In this document: positions 7,817-17,324 of the stretch, piece after piece
Position numbering within the stretch: the stretch's first letter is position 1
Layout of the letters: each line of letters begins with the position of its first letter
DNA from: Acanthamoeba lenticulata
Lineage: Eukaryota; Discosea; Longamoebia; Acanthamoebidae
Reading direction: 5' to 3'
Assembly (NCBI GenBank): GCA_002179805.1
Contig: NAVB01000538.1
Location: 1-20,431 of the forward strand
Length of the DNA stretch: 20,431 bases
Position numbers and translations under genes: made by a program
The notes under the pieces: model-generated
Database searches by the model: none
Seen by the model: only the letters and a program-made list of their open reading frames with translations
What the model was told of the DNA's origin: nothing

Positions 7817-9881
7817 ATGGAACCACCACCACGCGCGTACGCGCTGCCGGAGGGCGAGCATGCTCCCTCGACCCAGCCCCCAACCCCAACGACCACAACA
7901 GTCCCGATAGGCCAGGCGGGTGCCAGCCTCTCCTTTGTGGGAGAAGGAGAAGAAGCTGGAAGTGAGGGGCTGTTGGCTGGCAACAGTTCCGGCCTCTCGG
8001 AGAAGAAACAGACGAAGACCACAACGAGGCGGAACTCGAGGGAGGACAGCGCGTACCAGCCCTCGCCCAAGCTCTCCTCTGCCAGGCGGTCGGTCGGGTG
8101 TCCCATTTGCTTCGAGCCCATTCGCGACCCGCGCCTTCTCCGCGTCTGTGGCCACACCTTTTGCTACGGTACGCTTCTCCCTTCCTCTTTATCTTCTCCT
8201 TTTTGAAGCTTGACGTCTTGGGCATGCGCGCAGACTGCCTCAGACGGGCGCATTTCCGAGACAAGCCCGACGGGTGGACGGAGCCGCTGGCCATCCCATG
8301 CCCTATGTGCCGCACGGTGACGCACGTCTCCTCCACGGCCGACCTGCCCCGCAACTGGTCCCTCATCTATGGTGCGCGTTCATCACAAGTTGACGCTCTC
8401 TCTACATGTTCATGAAGCTGATGCCGGCCACCGTGCACACACACACACACACAGACTCGTCAGACGATGAAGAAGACGACGATTTCGTGGTTGTTGCTCA
8501 TTCTTCAACGTCGACATCCACTTCAACATCGCTGTCGACGGGCCAGGAGGGCCTGCATCCGCTGCCGCCAGAGGAAGCCGCGAGCTTCTGCGAGTGGGTC
8601 GACCACACGCAGGCCGACGACCTGCCCGAGCGCCTCCTGCGCGAGTACGAGAAGCGCCGGCCGGCCATGCCAACGACCACGACACCGACGACGACTACGG
8701 CGGCGGAGAACAACGAGAACAACGACAACACCAGTGACGACAAGGTCACGTTCCTGCTGCTGGGCCTGACGGGCCACGGCAAGAGCAGCCTCATCAACCT
8801 CCTGTTTGGGCGGCTCGTCGCCGCGCCGGGCCAGGACCAGCAGTCGACCACGCGCGAGGTGGCCCTCTACGAGCATCCGCTGGTCGACGGCCTCCGCTTC
8901 ATCGACACGCCGGGCTTCTTTGACTCGCGCGACGAGCTCGGCGGCGGCGGTGGCGGCAACGGCGGCGATTCGCCGGACAAGGACCAGGCCGAGGCCCGGA
9001 TCGCGCGGTTCCTCGAGGAGGCCCAGCGGCCGGTGGTGGACTGCATCGTGCTCGTCTGCAAGTTCTCCGACACGCAGAGCGGCGCGATGCAGCGCGGCAT
9101 CCGGTTCGCGCGCCAAGTGCGCGACGCGCAGGCCCGCAAGGAAGAGGGTGACCATTGCCAGATCGTGGTGGTGCTGACCTACTCCAACACCAAGAGCCTG
9201 GGCCACTTGGCCTCGTGCGAGGCCGACTTCCAGCGGCTCCGGGCCGCGCGGCGCAAGCGCGAGGCCGTCCTGTGCCGGTGGACCGCCTGGCGCGAGGCCA
9301 AGGAACGCCACCTGCGGGCCGAGCTGGGCGAGGACATCCGCGTGTGCGCCATCGACAACGACGAGCTGGCCAAGACCAACGCCCAAGGCCAGCGCGTCCT
9401 GCTCAACGGCGAGCCCTGGGTCCCGCCGCTGGTCGACGCCATCCTCGAGGCCAAGGAGCGCGCGGCAAGCCGCATCGCCCGCGGGCTCGCGCGCGGGACG
9501 GCCGACGCCGAGGTGCAGTCGGCCACGCAGCGGCGCCTGCGGGACCGCATGCGGCAACTCCTCACCTTTGCTTCCGTTTCCGGTACGTTGACATCTCGTA
9601 TGCATCATGATGAAGAAGACGATGAAGACGTCGAGCTGACGATGATGATGGTGCATACATGCACAGGCGCGACGGGCGGGGCGCTGGTGATCTGCGAGGC
9701 TACGGCGATGGTGGCGGCCGAGGGCGGCCGCCTGAGCGTGGGCGCCATGCTCGGGGCCGGGGCGGCCGGGGCGGCGCTCACCGCCGTGCCGGTGTTGGTC
9801 GTGGGCGGCCTCGGCGTGCTCCTCTCCTCGGCCGTGTGGAAGGTGTGGACTCAATGGAAGCGCGATCCCACCCGTTCGTGA
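7817..9881 (+). CDS. RING-finger / AIG1-like GTPase fusion with C-terminal membrane segments
   Basis: Four exons (7817-8168, 8234-8371, 8455-9582, 9667-9881) join in frame to 610 residues. After a disordered N-terminus, a complete C3HC4 RING is assembled across the first intron: Cys95, Cys98, Cys111, His113, Cys116, Cys119, Cys140, Cys143; such RINGs usually act as E3 ubiquitin ligases. An acidic/Ser/Thr-rich linker (164-258) leads to a GTPase domain with Walker A GLTGHGKS (267-274) and G3 DTPGFFD (314-320); a TYSNTK segment near the expected G4 position is unorthodox. The DTPG(L/F)FD form resembles the AIG1/GIMAP group. Residues 540-610 are Gly/Ala/Val-rich with two hydrophobic stretches (about 540-558 and 565-598), suggesting a membrane hairpin facing the cytosol, followed by a short basic tail. 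I infer a membrane-bound, GTP-regulated E3; substrate and membrane are unknown. Confidence 0.85.
8436..8453 (+). repeat. (CA)9 microsatellite abutting a splice acceptor
   Basis: Nine CA units run directly into the CAG acceptor at 8452-8454 of intron 2 of the RING-GTPase gene, replacing the usual pyrimidine tract. Confidence 0.85.
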
Positions 9882-9977
9882 TTTGTCACCAGCAAATCAA
9901 GTGAAAAGATCACTCATTTTTGTTGTATTTTTATTTTTATATGTTGGCTACCAAGAAAAATTGAAGAAAAAAACGCA
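9882..9977 (+). promoter_or_regulatory. short spacer between RING-GTPase and hydrolase genes
   Basis: 96 bp that must hold the 3' end of one gene and the promoter of the next. T-rich (9918-9942), with no exact AATAAA. This illustrates the tight packing. Confidence 0.4.
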
Positions 9978-11479
9978 ATGGAAAGGGAAGAGGTGGAGAG
10001 GTCTCAACGTCGCGAATGGTACGCGGATGTGCTGAGCCATCCCGTGGCAAGTCGTGCTGTGTTCTACCCCCGTAAGGACGCCGAGCCACTGCCACCCGAG
10101 GGAGCCTTTCCTGTGCAGACGACCACACGCAAAGCCCAACGGCCGGACGACGACAGAACGACCCCGCTCCCCACGCTAGGCTGCTACTATCATCGCAGCC
10201 CCAACCAGCAGTGCGTACTACTAGACCACCGCTTCGGAGGGGAGCACGTTCATGAGCCTGCTCGTAATCTTTCGTGCTTGCGCAGCCCCAACAAGAAGAC
10301 GGTGGTCTACTTCCACGGCAACGGCGAGCTGGTGTCGGTTTACTTGCGGACGCGCTCGGTAGAGTCCATCCCGACTCTGTTCGAGTGCCTGCGCGAGATG
10401 GGCGTGGACGTGGTGCGTCACCATGAACCACTATGCGCCGCGACATGAAGTGGCCTTTACGTGTTCTCGCCAGTAACGTTGAGGACGGGCAGCTATTCGT
10501 CGAGTACCGAGGCTATGGGTCGTCAGGCGGTGAGGTACACCTGCCTGCAATGCTCGACGATGTGTCTGCTGTACTCGAGTCACTCGACGTTCCCGTCAAG
10601 GACGTCATCGGTACTAACACAAACAACTTTCCTTTTATTCATCCATTTTATTATGGCTCTTCTGATATAAAAATAAATACAAATAAATACAAATATCCTG
10701 ATCCTGACGTGTGGCGCATGCAGTGTTCGGCCGCTCGCTGGGCTCCGTGTTCACGATCGAAGCGGCGTCGAGGTTCCCTGACTTGTGCGGCATAATTGTG
10801 GAGAGCGGATGAGCGACCTCTACCCTCTTGCCGCCGGGCGCATGGCCGAGGCCGACCTGCTTGCTCTCCACGACGTATGTGTGGCCAAGGCTGCTCCTGG
10901 GCTCGAGGACGAGGCTGTCCCGGCCGACCTCGATGGCGGCGATTGCGACAAGGAGCGTAAGGTGGCCCGGGTGAGGGCTGTCCTGCGTGAGGCCTTTGAC
11001 CACGTTCTCGAGCTCGAGCGCAAGTGGACAGAGTTCAGGGTACAGAACGCGGGCGGGATGCTTTAGTGTCAATGAGCTGCTGATGTTGCCCGCCACCACA
11101 TCGCCACCAGGGCAACGTGCTCCTCTTGCACTGCGAGGACGACACAGCGGTGCCGCCAGCGAACGCGCACGCCAACTACCAGCGGGCTGGTGCGTCCTGG
11201 CGCCAAGCAAGAGCGGCGGAGGAGGATCATGAGGACGACAAGGCGCCCGGGGCCGTGGAGCAGATCGAGCTGCTGGTGGATTCTGCAGAGGACGATGGCC
11301 GGCGGGTGGTGAAGCGGAAAGTGCTGTTCGAGGCGGGTGGGCACCAGTACATCTGGCCCATGAATTGGGCGCGCTACCGGGATGAAGTGGTGTCCTTCCT
11401 CACGTTCTGTGGGCATCAAGTTACCCGTGCAAGCACATCAACATCCAAAACAAAGACCAAGCACTGCGTGCTTGCATGA
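9978..11479 (+). CDS. alpha/beta hydrolase with CaaX box; one apparent frameshift
   Basis: Exons 9978-10210, 10286-10412, 10493-10610, 10724-11039 and 11111-11479. Serine-hydrolase marks: oxyanion segment YFHGNGE (86-92), VEYRGYGSSGGE after strand 4, nucleophile elbow GRSLG with Ser164 (162-166), then LLLHCEDDTAVP (probable acid residue) and GGHQYIW (probable catalytic His). The set resembles the Bem46/ABHD13-type hydrolases; the substrate cannot be told. Within exon 4 the frame that encodes GIIVESG runs into TGA at 10809-10811, while the frame one base away continues with MSDLYPLAAGRM... to the next donor, so a one-base defect lies near 10800-10811. All other junctions keep frame. The last residues are KTKTKHCVLA: a polybasic stretch and a C-terminal CVLA that fits a prenylation CaaX box. 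It is about 387 residues if the frame is continuous. Confidence 0.8.
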
Positions 11480-11843
11480 GCACAACAGAGTTGAACCTGG
11501 AGTCCTTGAGCTGTGGCCCCCTGCATCCTACTGCCCGCCGCCCCCGGTCATTGATCACCATCATCACACACGACGGTTCATCACCATGGAGGCCACCACT
11601 CCTCGCCCGTGATCGTCCACTCCGAGCGGTCGGGCCATGCCCTTTGGTGCCGGCCTCGCCCTCCCCTGCTGGATGTGCGACTGCTGCGCCAACGGCTGCT
11701 AAAATGATAGTCGATTTCTGTAAATTAACAACAAGACTTTTTTAATTATTAAAAAATTGTTAAACGCCCGAAAAAGTAGAGAAAAAATAAAAACCTAAGA
11801 CGAGAAAATCAATCAGTTTTTGTGTGTTCTGCTGTGGGGCGAG
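11480..11843 (+). promoter_or_regulatory. intergenic region upstream of CPSF73
   Basis: 364 bp. The left two thirds is GC-rich with no gene I can support; 11700-11815 is AT-rich and leads into the CPSF73 start. No exact AATAAA is seen after the hydrolase; one AATAAA occurs near 11786. Confidence 0.4.
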
Positions 11844-14800
11844 ATGGAGAGTCCTGCGCCTGCGCACATCATGGACATGGCCAACGGGTCGGGCCTGGGC
11901 AAGAGGAAGGCAGAAATCACACTCGAAGAAGAGGGCGACATTCTCGAGATTATGCCCATCGGGGCGGGTAGCGAAGTGGGTCGGTCCTGCATCATGCTCA
12001 AATTCAAGGGCAAGCACATCATGGTATGCTCCCACCTCATGCGGTTCCACGCGCTGCGGCAACGTCTCACTTGGTGGGTACCAATCCTCCAACAAGCTCG
12101 ATTGCGGCATTCATCCGGCCTACACGGGCCTGGCAGCGCTGCCCTACTTTGACATGATCGACGACCCGGCGACCATCGATCTGCTGCTCGTTTCCCAGTA
12201 CGCCTCCCTTCCTTTTGCCCAGCGAGACTGCATGCAGCGGCTCACCCTCTTCACTGCGCGTCAGCTTCCACCTCGACCACTGCGCGTCGCTGCCCTACTT
12301 CATGGAAAAGGTTCACCTTCTTGTCCACTTCCTTATCCTTCTTCTTCTTCTTCATTCTCAACCCCTTGGTCCCTCGTCTTCTTTAGTCCACGTTCAAGGG
12401 ACGCGTGTTCATGACCCACCCCACGAAGGCCATCTACAAGATGCTCCTCACCGATTTTGTCAAAGTCAGGTACTGCACCATCATCATTCATCCTCATCTT
12501 ATTCTTCTTCTTTCTAGCCGTCTGATCTCGTGTTGTGCGCAGCAACATCGCCGTGGATGAGATGTTGTACGACGAGCAGGACTTGATCAACACGATGGAC
12601 AAGATCGAGCCCATCAACTACCACCAGCAAATCGAAGTCAACGGCATCAAGTTTTGGTGCTACAATGCCGGTACGTGCACATCTTCCTCGTCTTCATCGT
12701 TTTGTTCTTCTTGTTCATCATCACCCTCTTCTTCGTCATGAAAGGCCACGTGCTGGGGGCGGCCATGTTCATGATCGAGATCGCGGGCGTGCGCATCCTC
12801 TACACGGGCGACTTCTCGCGCCAGGAGGACCGCCACCTCATGGCCGCTGGTGCGTCCTCCTCTTTGCATCCAAACGTTGATGAAACGACCCACGAACGAC
12901 TCACGTCGCGAGCAGAGACGCCGGCCTACACGGCCGACATCGTCATCGTCGAGTCGACCTACGGCGTGCAGATCCACGAGCCCCGCGTCGAACGCGAGAC
13001 GCGCTTTACCAGTACGCGCAGAACTAGAGTAACTATAGGCGGCTGAGGAAGGATGGATGGCTGACCACATGACGCTCGCGCGTTGTCCACACTGTACAGA
13101 GCTCGTGCACACGATCGTGCGGCGCGGCGGGCGGTGCCTCCTCCCGGTCTTCGCGCTCGGGCGCGCCCAAGAGCTCCTTCTCATCCTCGGTAATTTCCAA
13201 TAATCTTATTACTAACAATAATATAATTTTATAAATAAATAATTTTATAAATAATATAATTTATTTTATTAATTTTATTTTGTTAGAATAATTATCAACA
13301 TATTTTGATTAAACCATAACACGTGATAGACGAGTACTGGGAGGCACACCCGGAGCTGCACAAGATTCCGATCTACTATGCGTCGTCGCTGGCCAAGAAG
13401 TGCATGACGGTCTACCAGACCTACATCAACATGATGAACGAGAACATCCGGAAGCAGTTCACGGTGTCCAACCCGTTCGTGTTCAAGCACATCTCCAACC
13501 TCAAGGGCATGCAGCACTTTGACGACGTCGGCCCGTGCGTGGTCATGGCCTCCCCCGGCATGCTCCAGGTCCGTGTTTCGAAACCCACACACACGTACAC
13601 CGCGCAAAAGCTCACCTTTGGCTGCCGTCATCAACATCACCACCAGAGCGGGCTGTCGCGCGAGCTGTTTGAGAAGTGGTGCTCCAACGCCAAGAACGGC
13701 GTCATCATCCCGGGTTACTGCGTCGAAGGCACCCTGGCCAAGGTCCGCACGCCTGCGAGAGAAGAAAGAAGCTGGCGCCTGACTCACGCACCCACAACAA
13801 TATAACACAACTACATAACAGCACATCATGTCGGAGCCGTCAGAGGTGACGGCCATGGACGGACGGACGCTGCCGCTCAAGGCCTCGGTGCACTACATCT
13901 CTTTCTCGGCCCACTCAGACTTTTTGCAGACGTCGGGCTTCCTCGACATCATCCAGCCGCCCTACGTCGTGCTCGTCCACGGCGACGCCAACGAGATGTC
14001 CCGTCTCAAGGCCTCTCTCGTCAACCGGTTCGTTTTGTTCGTGCATTCCATGCATTCTACGCTCGCGAGCGGCTGACGTGGTATTGGCGGAATGCGCAGC
14101 TACGAGGGCCGCAACATCCAGATCCTCACGCCCAAGAACTGCCAGACGGTGCAGCTCAAGTTCCGCGGCGAGAAGACGGCCAAGGTGCTGGGCACCCTGG
14201 CCGGCGAGGGCGCCGCGGCGGACAAGGTCATCTCGGGCATCGTCGTGCGCAAGGACTTTAACTACCACATCATGGCCCCATCGGACGCGCACACCTACGC
14301 CCAGCTGGTCACCACCCAGATCGTCCAGAAGCAGGTCCTGCCCTTCCACCAGCCCTTTGAGCTCCTGCGCGAGTGCCTCGCCCAGATGTTCGACTCGGTC
14401 TCCCTCACCGCCCGCGACAGCAAGTCCATCCTCCGAGTGCGTCAAATTCTTGCATTTTATCTTATTTTTATAATATGTATTTATATATATCAATTTTTTA
14501 AAATTACAGGTGCATGAGGCGGTTACGGTGGAGCACACGTCGACGTCGTCGGTGACGCTCGAGTGGGACGCCAATCCGGTCAACGACATGCTGGCCGACT
14601 CGGTCCTCGCCATCCTCCTCCAGCTCGAGTCCAACCCGCGCAACTTCAAAGGTTCGGCCAATAGCTCTTTCTCTCTCGGCGAGCTGGCTTGACCTCCTGG
14701 CTTGGCTTGGCTTGGCTTGGCTTGGCCTGACGATGACATCGTGGGATGGATTGATTGACGCAGCGCCGCCCAACGACGTGCACGCGCGTCAGCGGACGAT

Positions 14801-15243
14801 CAAGCGCATCGTGGAGGGCAACTTTGGGCGGGAGAACGTGAGCGTGCAGGGCCACGAGGTCCACATCGCCGTCGACCACCGACAGGCGATCGTGCACCTC
14901 CACGCCAGCGTACGTGTCCTCCACCCGCCCAGATCATCGTCCGAACCGTTCAACGGTCTCGTCTCACACACGCGGGGGCGCGCACCAGGACAAGGCCGAG
15001 GCCAAGTGGACGGTGGAGTGCGCGGACGAGGCGCTGAAGGAGCGCGTGGAGAAGGTCCTCCGACACGTCGAGTCGGCGCTGCGCCCCGTCCCCGCGCCAA
15101 TCTCGCTGGCGAGCTCCGCCGCCAACGCAGAGCCTGAGGCGGCGGGAGGCGAGAAGGACGCTGGGGAGGATGGCGCGTTGCCGACCTTGAAGACGGACGA
15201 CGCGACCGTGGAGGTCAAGTCCGAGGAGCTCCTGGCCGAGTGA
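11844..15243 (+). CDS. cpsf3: cleavage and polyadenylation specificity factor 73 (CPSF3), pre-mRNA 3'-end endonuclease
   Basis: Nuclear zinc-dependent endonuclease that cuts pre-mRNA before polyadenylation. Fifteen exons join without a frame error: 11844-12023, 12097-12197, 12265-12310, 12387-12469, 12543-12670, 12745-12849, 12916-13011, 13100-13189, 13330-13568, 13647-13742, 13822-14027, 14100-14436, 14510-14651, 14764-14909, 14989-15243; 749 residues (human: 684). Metallo-beta-lactamase/beta-CASP motifs are complete: HFHLDH (94-99), GHVLG His181, GDFS Asp202, VIVESTYG Glu227, FSAHSD His419 and VLVHG His441. The catalytic positions sit at a constant +23 offset from human. His94 is encoded across the intron 2 junction. 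The C-terminal region (about 455-749) follows the CPSF73 CTD that binds CPSF100. An earlier in-frame ATG could not be identified; the N-terminus is about 23 residues longer than human. Confidence 0.97.
13190..13329 (+). repeat. AT-only intron with 15-nt direct repeats in CPSF73
   Basis: Intron 8 is almost entirely A+T between 13195 and 13310. TAATTTTATAAATAA occurs at 13224-13238 and again at 13240-13254, a 16-nt period. Sharp contrast with the GC-rich exons on each side. Confidence 0.7.
14701..14725 (+). repeat. (CTTGG)5 microsatellite in CPSF73 intron 13
   Basis: Five exact tandem copies of CTTGG within intron 14652-14763. Confidence 0.9.
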
Positions 15244-15353
15244 TCTGGCCGCACCATAAAAAGAAACAAAATAAAATAATAATGAAAAAGATAAACAAGC
15301 TTTTTTATTGCTCTTTGAGCGCGTCATGATAGGCTAAACTTCCTTCCTGCACT
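15244..15353. terminator. shared 3' region of convergent CPSF73 and CH-domain genes
   Basis: 110 bp between two convergent stop codons. AATAAA on the plus strand at 15270-15275 (27 nt past the CPSF73 stop) and AATAAA on the minus strand at 15304-15309 (45 nt past the CH-gene stop). The transcripts probably overlap at their 3' ends. Confidence 0.65.
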
Positions 15354-16939
15354 TTATTTGCTGCCCTTGATACGCTTGAGCAAAGACGGCTTCTTCTGAA
15401 TAACTGGATCACTACACAACGGCAATCCAACGTTAATTGACAAAAACTGGATTGGCCACAGGATAGATGAAGAAGATGTACCTGGGCTTGGGGGCGGAAC
15501 TCTGCTGCTCACTCTGCAATTGTTCCTTCTTCAGCGCGATCCACTTCATGATCGAGTTCAGCAGAGAAGTGCCCTGAAGTCACGCGTCCACAAAGCGTTG
15601 AGTTTTGTGAACGTGATCACTTTCGCTGCTGCTGGAGGAGAAGAACGTACGTCCTGGCAGGAGAACCAGGCGGCCACAGTGCCCTCGTCGGTGGAGCGCA
15701 GCGGCAGGTAGTCAAGCTTGAACATGTCACCAGCGTCTGTTCCCAAGTCGTGGTTAGCGTTCCTTCTTTTCCACCTTCTTCACCTTGCAAACGTACAGTT
15801 GACGCCCCAGCTCTTGATACGCCGCCACAGCGCCGAGAAGATGATCTCCTGCTCAGGCGAAACAATCAGTACTGCACACATCCTCTTCAAAAGCATTCAC
15901 CCTGGCCGTACCTCAGAGAACGGCTCGAGGACAGTGATGCCATCGATGGAAACCACAATGACGGTGAGCCTGCCGGGAGGACCATCTTCCATGTACTTGG
16001 CCATGTAGCAGTCCTTCTCACCTGTATTACACCACTGGTAAATGGTTTGCCAGCAGAATTGTGAGTACGCAAGGGAGGCCAACCTTGGCTGTTTGGGGTG
16101 TTGCCAAAGGGAAGCTTGGTGGGCTCCCGCTTTCGGGTCAGTTCCTGTGACGTCTTGAGCTGCTGGGCCACCTTCTCCTTCTCCAGCCTCAAGGCTTCGA
16201 GCTCCTGCCTCAACATCTCGGCCTCATGCTCAGCCGCAATACGCTTCCTCTCGGCCTCGGCAGCCTCCTCATTCTTCCTGCGGGCCTCTTCCATCATGGC
16301 CTGCATCTCTTCCTGGGCCTTCTCGTACTTCTCGATCGATGAGTCATCGATCTCGGCCTCAGGCACTTCCAGCTCATCTTCGTTCATCTGCGGGGCCGCC
16401 GCAGCCACGGCAGCCGCCTTTGAGGCCTCGGCAGACCTGGGGGTCACCACAGGAAGAGGATGCTCGGGCTCGGGCCGGTCGCCCACGCAAGGCTTGAAAC
16501 CACGCTTCCTGGCAATATCGCTCAGCTCCAGGATGTTCCCCAAGATCTTGGCCAAGCGGCCTTCAAACAGGTCGGTGGCATCAAAGATGACGCGCACGCC
16601 CACCTCCTGGACAGCCTTGAGGTACGCGCCCACGTTCTCCAGGCGGATGAAGTCGGATTTGCCCGTTGTGGCGGCCTTGACGCCAGTCTCAGGAGCAATC
16701 TTGGCCAATAGCTCGCACAAAAGGGTGCCGTCCTTGAGCTCCTTCAGGAGACTATCCTCGCTGTTCTTGATTGCGCGCTGAGGGAAGAGCGTGTTGAGCC
16801 AGGTTACAACCGCATCAGTTTGGATCTGGAGCTGCTGCTGACGGAACGCCCCTCGAGCCATCGTCATGTGCTGCTTCTGGACGAAGGGGTTCTCCATGGT
16901 GAACCACTCGACCTGCTTCCCAGCGTTGTTGTTGTTCAT
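15354..16939 (-). CDS. calponin-homology domain / coiled-coil protein with C-terminal PH/PTB-like domain
   Basis: Minus-strand gene of six exons that join in frame: 16939-16084, 16021-15912, 15848-15797, 15736-15651, 15573-15482 and 15411-15354; 417 residues. Residues about 37-145 form a single CH domain (VVTWLNTLFP, LLKELKDGTLLCELLAKIAP, FIRLENVGAYLKAV), the type found in actin-binding or signalling proteins; one CH domain alone does not prove actin binding. Residues about 205-275 are a Glu/Arg/Ala-rich heptad-like coiled coil. The C-terminal part (about 286-385) alternates beta-like strands (RLTVIVVSIDGITVLEPF) and ends in a helix (LLNSIMKWIALKKEQLQ), with IKSWGVNYAGDMFKLDYL between, which suggests a PH/PTB or FERM-F3-like fold; that part is inference. 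A basic tail (LLKRIKGSK) ends the protein. Likely a cortical cytoskeletal adaptor. Confidence 0.85.
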
Positions 16940-17324
16940 TTTCGATGTTCTCCCAGATGGTCTACTTTACTTTGTGTCCTCTTTGTTTGTTGATGTCAGT
17001 TGTTAACGAGGGGTGTGCAGCTGAGGTCAGACATACCTCACACACGTTCTTTGCTTACCTTTTTCAGACTGCAGCCTTCCTTTTTCTGCCAAACTCGTTG
17101 TAGTTGCCGCCAACAGCAACGGTTGAGATTATTTGAATTCTTCCTCTGTTCCAAGGGCGTTGATTGTGTCGACACGGTTGCCTGTCAGAAAGACACTTCA
17201 ACAAAACTCGTTCTGTTCGGGGTCGATTCTTCTCTACACGATTCCGTTTGCACTTGTGTAAGGCCTCGTCTTCCACATCCACAGCGAATCTCAGCTCGAA
17301 CTCATCACATTTGTTTTTTTATAG
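16940..17324. promoter_or_regulatory. divergent promoter between CH-domain and SHK kinase genes
   Basis: 385 bp between opposite start codons, with no gene seen. The kinase ATG is immediately preceded by a T-run and ATAG (17313-17324), the look of a 3' splice site, and GTAAGG occurs at about 17257, so a 5'-UTR intron directly before the start codon is possible. Confidence 0.5.

Noticed and set aside
8523..9854. Minus-strand open frame of 443 codons
   Set aside because: Shadow of the RING-GTPase exons caused by high GC at third positions. The plus frame has Walker A and DTPG; the minus frame shows no family pattern.
11476..11745. Open frame overlapping the hydrolase stop as ATGA
   Set aside because: Looks like bacterial translational coupling, but the context is eukaryotic and the peptide has no recognisable features.
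16098..16781. Plus-strand open frame of 227 codons
   Set aside because: Ser/Ala-rich complement of the coiled coil of the minus-strand CH-domain gene.
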